Source: Ichthyophthirius multifiliis
Taxonomy: Eukaryota > Ciliophora > Oligohymenophorea > Hymenostomatida
Assembly: GCF_000220395.1 (NCBI RefSeq)
Contig: NW_004086056.1
Span: forward strand, 1-64,000
DNA length: 64,000 nt
Reading direction: 5' to 3'
Each line of letters begins with the position of its first letter. Position 1 is the stretch's first letter. The notes beneath the pieces were generated by a model. The model had not been told where the DNA came from and ran no database searches. It saw only the letters and a program-made list of their open reading frames with translations. A program made the translations under genes and the position numbers. Shown piece after piece: positions 54,781 through 64,000 of the stretch.

Positions 54781-55980
54781 GTTTTAATTTTCTTTGATTT
54801 CAATTTTTCATTAAATCTTCATTTTACTCCCCTAACTGATATCTAATGTTTAATATATTACTTAAAAAATAAGAATATCTCGAATATCTAATAAATATAA
54901 ATTAATGGCTATACAAAATAATAACTGTTAATAATTTTGAAATAAAAAAAGGATGTTTATAATGCTCAATATTATCCCCAATTTTATTTATATATCTATT
55001 ATAGTAAACATTAATATTGAGTATTTAGATCTCTTCTTTAATGAATATCTTGTAGCTTTATTTGATAATACAATCCCTAACACATTAAATAAATAAATAT
55101 TGTAAAACGTTAATAACATATTTTACTAAATATCGATTATCTTTAAATTATAAAAAATGCGAAGGATGTTACCTATATATAAAAAAAAATATTATTGGAA
55201 TAAGAACTTCAAATATTTTAATTTTAATAAATTAACTAATTCAAATACCTTAACATATGAATTTTCAAAACCTTCATTTAATCCTAATTTACTATGCAAT
55301 TACTTTGCTGATTGATTTAGATAAAAGAATATTTTTCAAATAAGAATTAGAAAATCTATATTAAATAAACCTGATTCAAAAAAATTTTGGAATTAGAAAC
55401 ATATAAATTGCGAATTAATAATGAAAGACCTAGAAATTAAATAATTAGAATAAATTTACAGTTAAATATTCAAAACATATAATCAATTAACATAATATAG
55501 ATGAAGAATTACAAACTTTAAAATAGCAACTTAAGATTAATCTAATTATAAAAAAATGGGAACAAAAATATAATCTATTTACAAGTAACAAAAATTTATA
55601 TAAGTAAACAAAAAAATTTAAAAATACGATTAAATATATGGACCTAAAAGACTATATCCTTTTATTTTAAATATAAAATAAATAACAAACAATTTAAACC
55701 AAATAATTTTAAAAATATATACTGTAAAAGGTCTTATTCTAAAACATATAATAGAAAATTTTAAAGACAAAGAAGTAGAAATTATAAAAATAATAAATAC
55801 AATAAAAAGGAAATATTGGTTTTTTTTAAAAAAAATCTCTAATGATGAAATTAATAAATTATAACAAATATTAAAAATACTGATATTATAATATAATGAA
55901 AAAAATAAAAATAAACAAAAATTTATTGAAATGAAAGATAAAATTTACATTATTTCCTGTAGATGAAAATAATGCGAATA
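54781..55980 (+). pseudogene. decayed reverse transcriptase (non-LTR type)
   Basis: Remnant of a retroelement RT read with the ciliate code, spread over more than one frame. Motif A-like LIFFDFNFSLN (from 54781; pattern hhhDhxxAFD), then VNNFEIKKGCLQCSILSPIL followed by FIYLL (54925-54995), which is the RT motif B pattern (KxGxxQGxxLSPxLFxxYL), then about 30 residues later a degraded motif C and YCKTLITYFTKYRLSLNYKKC, the KW..LN..K element that follows YxDD in LINE RTs. The YxDD aspartates are not present in the same frame as the downstream block; the nearest candidate, VALFDNTI, is in the neighbouring frame. Later sequence to 55980 is coding-like but broken (for example between 55340-55500 and 55500-55650). 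No target-site duplication could be seen. Alternative: a degenerate maturase-like RT. Confidence 0.55.
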
Positions 55981-57144
55981 TAAAATACATATTTTATATT
56001 TAGTATGTTAAAAAAAAAATCATTATTAAAAAATATATTTTTTATAAATGATGTATTTTTCAAATATTTTTTTATAAAAAATATTTTGTTTTAAACAATA
56101 GAAAGTAAAATTTTAGAAATCAAACTTTTTATAAACTTTCCCATTATTATCCAACTTTTTTAATAGTGAATCTAGTAAATTAAATACATAGATTATTCTG
56201 AATGTCATTCAAGATTCAAGTAATATAAATTTATTACTTAAGTTCTTAAGTAATTTCAGAATATTACTTATGAAGACCATTTATTTGATTTATTTTTAAA
56301 CTCAAAATCATTTTAAATATTTAATTTTTTTTAATATAATAATTAATATTTTTATAATGTTGGTAAAATATTCATAATAGTTTGAGGTTTTTAAAATCCA
56401 GATTTTTATAATATACTTAAATCTTTGTACCGATAAATATTTCTTGGTACATTTAGGGTTCACTTTGATTTCAATGTTCAATTTTTTTTTTGAATTTGTT
56501 ATTTTCTTTATCTTTTAGTAAATTTTTATTTAATTATTATATAAAAGAATTTAATTCTCTTTTTAATTTTTGATATTTTAGATTTCTCTTAATAATATGA
56601 TATATTAATAAATTAAGAATTCATTTTTGAATCTTTTTTATAAAATTACTCACGAAAAATAGAATCAAACACAAAATATATTTATCTAATTGTTATAAAA
56701 TATAATTCATTTATATTTCAATTATAATGATAGAAAAATATGTTTAATACCCAAAGATTAAAATATTTAGTCGTTACTTTAAATATTTTTATATATAGGA
56801 AGAGTTGCGATGCTATTATATTAAAATTATAAAAACTATATATAAGTTTATTATTTCAACAACTTTCTGATTTATTCATGTGTCAAAAACTTTTTCACTC
56901 TTTTTTTTTAGGTTGATTAAGATTTTTTTTTTTAAAAAAAAAAAACATAATAATTTAAAATTATTATATAATTGAAATTAATATTAAAGAATAAATATAA
57001 TATTTAATAAGGAGATGTGTATACAATAGGGAGGGGTTATTTCGAATTTTTATAATACTTTTTTAATAAATTTATATTTATAAGTTATTGAAAAAAGAAC
57101 ATAAATATTTATTTGACTTTTAAATTTAGTAGTATTAAGGAAAT
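55981..57144. other. AT-rich non-coding stretch
   Basis: No supported gene; long A and T runs around 56900-56945. It separates the RT remnant from the small ORF and GC-richer patch at 57145-57575. Confidence 0.45.
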
Positions 57145-57491
57145 TTGCTTAAATTAAATGCTATTTGTTTGAAGAAACATTTTTTTTTTACAATTAAAGT
57201 TTTTAAAAATTTAAAAACATACATTTATATTAAAAATCAATATTTATTTACTCATAATTATATAAAAAGATTAACATATGTAAGTATAAAAGATTCTGAA
57301 GGATCAGAGCAAACTACTGTACCTATTTTAATCTAAATACGATAATTAGGCTTATACTATATATTAAATAAAAAAGAAAACAATTATACAAAAACAAATG
57401 AGGAACAAAAAATAAAAAAATATAATAATTTTTTGTTTTCCCCCAAAATAGCTAATCACGAAAAATTCTAGAATTTCCTTTCTTTTAACTG
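57145..57491 (+). CDS. doubtful small ORF
   Basis: With TAA/TAG as Gln, an open frame runs past the standard-code stop to a TGA at about 57489, adding roughly fifty residues (IQIRQLGLYYILNKKENNYT...). The middle VSIKDSEGSEQTTVPILI has balanced composition, but the N-terminus is basic/hydrophobic low complexity and no motif is recognised. It could equally be non-coding DNA next to the hairpin island that follows. Confidence 0.25.
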
Positions 57492-57575
57492 AGAATCCTC
57501 CGGGCATTATAAATATCATTAGGTTTATTTAATGACGAGGATGCGCCTAATCCTCACGTAGCCATCCTACTATAG
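57475..57575. ncRNA. GC-richer hairpin island, possible small RNA
   Basis: About 100 bp with two adjacent hairpins: CATTA-ggtttatt-TAATG (about 57520-57537) and GAGGAT-gcgccta-ATCCTC (about 57537-57556), preceded by AATCCTCCGGGC, whose ATCCTC could compete for the same partner GAGGAT. No tRNA or snoRNA boxes are recognised. Strand unknown. Confidence 0.35.
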
Positions 57576-57693
57576 AAATTAAAGTATATTTACAAAAGAA
57601 TATATATATTGTGATACTCTTATTTAGAATATTAATTAGCTTTATGAAAAAAGAATATCATTTTTTACATATTAGCTTAAAAAAAAGGAAAAT

Positions 57694-58041
57694 ATGTACA
57701 ATTCGTATTCTCGTATTTTCGAAGGAAGTGCAAACATAACACTTTTATAGATAAATTTAATTCTAATTTTCCTAAATTTATTAACAAAAAATGGTTATAC
57801 TTGCTTATCCCTAAAATTGAATGTAGAGTTTATGTACATTATACAAGGTTAAAATGGTACTACTACTCCAACTTAGAAATAAATGAAAAACCTATTAAAT
57901 TTGGAAAATTTCAAGTACATTTCTACTATTAATTTTAACCTTTAGAACATTAATTTAAAAAACCTTAAAATAGATACAATATTATGTTATTTATTTAATG
58001 ATTTCAGAGGATAATACTAGCTTTTTTACTCAAATCTCTGA
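57694..58041 (+). CDS. possible small protein, unknown
   Basis: ATG 57694 to TGA 58039-58041, 115 residues, starting MYNSYSRIFEGSANITLLQI with a hydrophobic stretch INLILIFLNLLTKNG and a Gln/Asn/Leu-rich tail. No family recognised. A second frame over the same DNA (KKWLYLLIPKIEC, EINEKPIKFGKFQVHF) reads at least as well, so the true reading frame, or an intron or base slip, is unresolved. Confidence 0.3.
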
Positions 58042-58275
58042 TATTTATGTTTTTTGGAAGATCTAATAATGCAATAAATGCCTAAGTTGATATTTTTTTT
58101 ATCTTTTTTTAAAATAAATTTGTGTTTTATTTATTTTTTTAAATATAAATATATTTTTTGTTATATATAAATAATATATAGAACCGCCTTTTTTTTATTT
58201 TAAAATATTTTCAAAATTTTAATTTTTAATCTAATATATATTTAATTCGAAAACAATAAAATTAACTACAAATAT

Positions 58276-61200
58276 ATGATAAGCTATCTTAACAATTAAA
58301 ATATTATCAACGAAAAAGAATTTAACTATAATGTAAATAAAATTATTATTAAAGTTTGTGAATAAGAAGATTCAAAAAGTATAAACACAAATGAACTTCT
58401 TGAGTTATTTGAATATTTGATAAGTAATGTATAATAAAAGAAATATTAATAATTAAATATTTGCATATTAATATTAAAAATCTATATAATTTTGCACCAT
58501 AATATATAAATAAAATCTTAATAAAAGAATGATTTTTTTTCTTTAATATAAATAAATCTAATTAAAGATGGTGATTTGTATTTTTATGAATTATTACAAG
58601 ATATATGTTCTAAAACATCTTTTTTTGAATAATTGGAAAATGATTGTAAATTAATATTTATTTAATGTTTGCTTTAATGCAAATAAAATTTATAAATTGC
58701 TAAAATTATATCCAATATTATTTGTGATTTGCTTTTTAAAAATTAAAATGAAATATAAAGTTTAATAAGGTAATTATTTACAGAAAAGTGTTTATTAATT
58801 AAACTTATTGCTGAAAAAATAACTTAAAATAAATAATTTTATGAAAAAATAGTTAATATATCTTTATAATTACTAGAATAATACCATTATTTAATTAAAG
58901 AAGATAACATTTTATATTTTTTACTTTAATTATTAAAAAACTCTACATTTTTTATATAATAAGTTATGAATGTTATTAATAAAAAATAAAAAGAAAAAAG
59001 AGTAAATTATTTTAATATAAAAATATATTTTTAATTAAAATAAGTTTGTTTTTTTAGCAAAATTGTTATCGTCTAAAAAGTTATAATTAAAAAATGAAGA
59101 AATTAAATAAACACTATTAAATTACTTTTTGGTTTATTTTAAATAATCGAAAAAATTAAAGCATTTTAAAAAAATTTTATTTTATTCATTAAAATATATT
59201 CGAATAAATTAAAATAATTAAAATTTAACTAAGAAAAATATTTAAAATATATAAAATCAATAAAAAGATCCAATAATTTAATTAGAATCAGAATTAATTT
59301 AATTAGTTTTTGTAAATTAAAACATAGATTATGAATTAAAAAAATTACATTAGAATAGATTTTAGTAAAATATTTAATAATATATAATAATTTTCTTTTT
59401 TTTATAAAAAGGAAAAATATAAGAAAATTAAGCCTTTTTTTCTTTAATATTTCATTAATAATTATTAAAATTTTTATTTTCAAATGAACTTAAAACCATA
59501 AAAATGTACCCTATAATTATATTCTGTAAAGGAATAATATCATAAATTTATAATATTATTTTTAATGATATTTACAATGAATAAAATAACTTAAATTTAT
59601 GGGAAAATAATTAAAATTTTACTTTTTATACATAATAAAAAAGAGAAATAGCCTCATTTTATAATGAATAAATACATTTACTTCTTTTTTATCAAATAAA
59701 TAATTTACAAAAAGCCGAAATTTTTGATTTTTCAGATTTTTTATTATAAATAATGATTAAAAATGAAGAGAATAAATATAATTTATACTTTTTGTTAGGC
59801 TTTATATTAAATTTGTATTATTAATTTACATATGAAAACTATTTTGGATAAAAAGGGTTACATATAGATGAATTTCTATTTAATTTACTGAATGAAAATT
59901 ACGCAAAAGTGTACAAAGATTAAAGTAAATCATATTTAATGCATATTGGAGTAAAGAAAATGTTAAAAATAATACTAAAATGTGTATATATATTCGAAAG
60001 AATATTAAATAATGGAGAAATAGAGGAAAAATATATTAAAAAAATTGAAAAATATGCAAAGAACAATCCTTTTTAAGTTAAATAATTTTTTGAGGAATTA
60101 TAAAAAAATTAAATTGAAATTTAAAAATTATTTTTAGAAAAAAAAAGCACTTCTTAATAAATGCAAAAAGTTAAAATTTTTCAATTTATTTCAAAATTAA
60201 GTCCTCATATTGCTTCTGGAAATTCTTTTTTGAATATAATAATGAAAAGTTTTTTTTCTTAAGAAATTTTATGTGAATTATTTGATATTTCCATAAACAA
60301 AAATAGTTTAATTTAAAATAATGAAAGAAATTATTATTTAGAATCAGTTCTTCATTTTTTTAATTTGCTTTTGGATTTTTAATCATAATATATTCAATAA
60401 CTATTTATTCCCCATTTTTATTAAAAACTTTTTACTTTTTTTCTTGTTAATACAGATTATTTTTTTACATAAAATGGTTAAATTCCTTAAAAGTTTATTC
60501 TTTTAATAATCAAAAAATTATGCAAGAAATTTGTTTTAATGTTCTCTAATGAAAATAAAGAGTCTCTTTTGGAAATTTTAGAAAATAAATATTTAATGAA
60601 TTCTTAAAATTCACTACAAAATACAAAAAATATTCTTTATATAATATATTATTTAAATAACTAAAAATTCATAAAAAATTACTAAGAAAATGCAATTAAA
60701 AACTTATATGAAAAAAAAACAGTATTATATTATTTATATTATTGAAAAATAATCAATAATAATTATTAAATAATAATTCTAGTTTAATATTTAATTCTGT
60801 TTTTGCAGTTTTAAAAGCCCATATTTCTCAGCCTATCTTATGGGGAAATTATATTTTAATAAGTGAATAAAATGTTTATAATATAATATTGTTTAAAACA
60901 TTATTTAAATTAATAGATACTTAAAAGGAAAATAGCATTTATAATTATATAAAATTACTAATAACTTTAATAATTTCTCCAAAAGAATATTCTCCTACTT
61001 CTAAAAGAGCGGATGAAATATTTCTATGCTTTAAATCTTTAGAATTATTAAATAATATTTCCACAAAAGTTAACTGTGAATAATTCTTGCCCTTAACATT
61101 AGTTTATTTTTCATATATAGCCCATTTAAATGATTTAGAAATAAGAAGATTTTTTTTTATTTTATGATTAAATAATGTAGAAAGATTAGTAGAATATTTA

Positions 61201-61812
61201 CTTGTATTTTCTATTTTTATTTATATGAAAAAGTTGATGTAGATGAAAATATGATTTTATTTTCTAAAATTTTTCTAAAAAAGATATTCTAATAAGAAAA
61301 TATTTAATTAACACTTCCTTATTTCTTTTTCATTCTATTATTTAATCCTTTTTATTAAAACTTTAATAATATCTGTAAAATTTTAATTGTTTTTACTAAA
61401 AATATTGTTAATGATAAAAATTTTAAATTATTTTATTTATATGTTCATCATTTAAAAACTAAAACTTAACCTAAAATACTAGTTTTTCCATTATAAGAGT
61501 TTTAATTTAATTTTATTAAATAAAACCTAAACTAAATTTCAAATAAAATTATGGAAAATTAAGATTTATAAAAAAGGATTAATTACGATTTTACACAAGA
61601 AGATTCTTTAGAATAAAAATTTTAACTTATTTGTGATATTTTTATGTTTTTAATATCATAAAAATATAAAGATTTTGGATAAATTGATAATTTTATATTT
61701 GAATTTCCTAATTCTTAATTTTTTATTCCAAAATAACTTGAAGTATAAGAAGTATTTAAATAAAAAAATTTACCACAGAAAAAAAATTTAATAAAAAGGG
61801 AAAAAAATGAAA
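58276..61812 (+). CDS. large alpha-helical-repeat protein, unknown
   Basis: Starts at ATG 58276 (MISYLNNQNIINEKEFNYN). A first exon of about 240 residues (IKVCEQEDSKSINTNELLEL, CKLIFIQCLLQCKQNLQIAK) ends near 59000; a GT..AG intron fits at about 59003-59058. The rest is a long series of Leu/Ile/Phe-rich helices (KVKIFQFISKLSPHIASGNS, SVFAVLKAHISQPILWGNYI, KRADEIFLCFKSLELLNNIS) with the look of HEAT/ARM-type repeats, over 1,100 residues in all. The frame changes several times (near 59095, 59270, 59480, 60745 and 61165), some probably by introns and some by base slips in A/T runs; these joins are not resolved. No membrane segment or catalytic motif is seen. The 3' end is set near the last good coding sequence (EIFKQKNLPQKKN-like region) and is approximate. 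Confidence 0.5.
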
Positions 61813-61938
61813 TAAATTTAAAATAAATTATATAATTAAATAACTTATAATATATTTTATTAATTAATAATTTACTTCTATTAATAAAAATATTATAATA
61901 TATAATTTTATATAATAATAAAAAAATAAAAAATATAA

Positions 61939-62238
61939 ATGTTTAAAATAATTATTTTTATTTTCTTAATTATTAATATAATACTTAATAAGAAAATTTC
62001 TAGTTAAAATAAAAAATTCTTGCATAAAAAGTAGTTTTTAAATTATAAAAAATGGTTTATAAAAGGAAGATATAGTACAAACGAAAACACTTGTATTGAA
62101 AGATGCTTATAATAAGGTGGAATGAATTGTGGAGGAAATTTATATTTAGCATGCTGTAAATCTCAAGAAAATTGTATTACTTATACTGCTATAGGAATTT
62201 CTAGCTGTCAATAAATTTTAGAAAATTTTAGATGTTGA
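61939..62238 (+). CDS. small secreted cysteine-rich protein
   Basis: ATG 61939 to TGA 62236-62238, one exon, 99 residues. Signal peptide MFKIIIFIFLIINIILNKK, a basic spacer, then a mature domain with Cys in TCIERC, NCGG, ACCKS, ENCIT, SSCQ and a final RC, nine Cys in all, plus a GGMNCGGN turn. The pattern suggests a compact disulphide-stabilised extracellular protein. No toxin or known family is recognised. It shares architecture but not spacing with the protein at 26071-26343. Confidence 0.65.
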
Positions 62239-62478
62239 TATAATTATTTTATTTAATAAATTTATTTAAAATAATTACAATCTATAATAATAATATAGAT
62301 TATTTATGTTTATAAAATCAATATAAAATTATTACTAAATTAAATAAAACAAAAAGTTTTAACATATATATTAGAATTTTTATAAATATATATTTGTAGT
62401 TATAATAATTATATAATTAGTGAATAATTTTTTTTTCTATAATAAATATTATTTAATTTCTTTTAACATATAAAAATA

Positions 62479-62538
62479 ACATTATCATTTTAAAAAATAC
62501 ATTATCATTTTAAAAATTATATTATCATTTTTTAAAAA
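62479..62538. repeat. three tandem copies of a 20-bp unit
   Basis: Unit attatcattttaaaaaatac, at about 62481, 62501 and 62521, the third diverged to ATTATATTATCATTTTTT. Exact 20-bp spacing. Confidence 0.8.
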
Positions 62539-63647
62539 AAAATAATTGAAATTTAAAATATTAAAAAAAATTATAATATAATAAATAATAATTTATTTAT
62601 AAATTTTGATTATAATTTTAAAAATTAGATGTACATGTTTTTTTAATTAAACTGATTTATAAAAATAAATATATTTATTATATTTCAAAAGTTTTTTTTT
62701 TTATCTTTTTATATAATTTTAAATAATAGTATTTATTTAATTTAATACAATCTAGTAAATTTAATTAAAATCTTAAAATTATTAAAAAAACAATAGAATA
62801 AATAAATTTATCAAAAATTATATAGATTTTAATTATAAATTACTATATTATATAACCAAAAGTCTTTTTTATATAAATTATATCGGATTCTTTAGTTTAT
62901 TTATATATTAATTTATTAAATTTTTTTTTAAACTTGCAGTAATTTTTTATTTTTATAAAGTATTCTTTTATAAAAATAAAAAAATTAATTGTTTTTTTTA
63001 TTTATTATATTATCAAAAATATATAATTTATAAAATATTAAAATATAAACAATAAATATATTCATTTTGAATTTTTATTATTTAGCTAATTTCTAATAAG
63101 GCAAAAAAGATTTTACTATTATTTATTAATTTCTTAAATTTTTAAATCTTAATCTTTTCATATTTAATTTTTTAATTTTATATTTATAAACCAAATTATT
63201 TTTTATAATATATTTAATTTTGTATAATCTTTAAATTACAATTTCATTTTTATTTTATTAATTTTAAAAAATATAATAGTAAAATAATACTATTATTTTG
63301 CTTTTATATTAATTTCAAATAAAAATTTTTATTATTAACAAAACACATATAGATAAATTTACTTGTAATTATTTTTCTTGTTAATAAAAACTTTATTATA
63401 TTTATATTTAATTTTTATAATATTTAAAAATCTTTTGTAAATAAGATTTTAAAATAATTAAACATTTTTTATTTAATAAAAAATAAAAAAATATAATAAA
63501 AAAAAAAATATTAATAATTATTTTAAATTATATAATAATTTTTTAATATAAACTTAAGAAATTAAAATTTTTTAGAAAAAATATGTTAAAAAAATAATTA
63601 TGATCAAAGTTATTTAAAAATTCATAATTAAAAAAAAAAATATTAAT

Positions 63648-63678
63648 ATATTTATATATATATATATATATATATATA
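63648..63678. repeat. (TA)n microsatellite
   Basis: TA dinucleotide run in non-coding DNA. Confidence 0.85.
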
Positions 63679-64000
63679 AATATTATATTTTTTTTTATTA
63701 TTATTTCCAAATTTTTAATTGATTTTTTAAATTTATTACATTATTAAATTTATACTTATTTAATATTTTCTACTTTTATATAATTTTAAAATTATAATTT
63801 GTTTTCTATAATTATTTAAATAAATATTTATTCATTAAATATTTATTGAATATTTTTTTTTTATTTTCTTTATTATTTATTTATTATTTTCTAATATATA
63901 TTTTTATTTAATAAGTAATTTAGAGTTTTAATATTTTTTATGTAACAAATTTTTATTGTTTTTTTAAAATATTTTAAATTGAATTAAAATGATAATAATT

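Larger units (their letters stand above)
62239..64000. other. AT-rich non-coding end of the window
   Basis: About 1.8 kb with no gene under the ciliate code. It contains the 20-bp tandem repeat at 62479 and a (TA)n run at about 63648-63678. Confidence 0.5.

Overview
This window reads as nuclear DNA of a hymenostome-type ciliate (Tetrahymena/Ichthyophthirius-like). Three things point there: A+T is extreme (long stretches are almost only A and T), TAA and TAG lie in frame throughout every long coding region where conserved proteins carry Gln or a polar residue, and the reading frames whose ends are clear stop at TGA. Standard-code ORF calls therefore see only fragments. Genes were read by eye with TAA/TAG = Gln and TGA = stop. 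Introns are GT..AG, about 29-177 nt, nearly pure A+T. The species is not determined; the very high A+T and single-base homopolymer slips would fit an Ichthyophthirius-like assembly, but that is inference.

Layout. 1-6.7 kb: a VAP-like MSP-domain gene (-), a long AT desert, then a compact Leo1 gene (+). 6.7-12.4 kb: a conserved unknown gene (-), a long coiled-coil gene (+) and DNAAF1/LRRC50 (+), a dynein-arm assembly factor. 14-24.7 kb: five minus-strand genes: a Q/N/P-rich protein with VNP tripeptide repeats, a guanylate-binding-protein GTPase with a lipidation-like KKKKKKGCCG tail, a monoglyceride-lipase-type hydrolase, a prominin-like five-TM protein and a RAP-domain protein. 24.8-33 kb: a small hypothetical (+), a small secreted Cys protein (+), PWP2/UTP1 (-), a tail-anchored Q/N-rich protein (-) and a two-CNBD cyclic-nucleotide-binding protein (+). 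33.8-42.6 kb: one very large IP3-receptor calcium channel (+). 42.9-51.8 kb: a single-TM protein, a B-box/kelch protein and an ABCC (MRP) transporter, all (+). 52-64 kb: mostly AT-rich, with a decayed reverse transcriptase, two or three GC-richer islands that may be structured RNAs, a long alpha-helical-repeat gene and a second small secreted Cys protein.

There are no operons; neighbours share no evident pathway. Themes typical of ciliates recur: cilia assembly (DNAAF1), calcium and cyclic-nucleotide signalling (IP3R, CNBD), membrane shaping and contact sites (prominin-like, VAP-like, GBP), and general nuclear functions (Leo1, PWP2).

Limits: start sites and intron edges are by eye. At least four genes show a single-base frame slip, usually in an A or T run, with no GT..AG intron able to explain it. 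No tRNA or rRNA gene was recognised.
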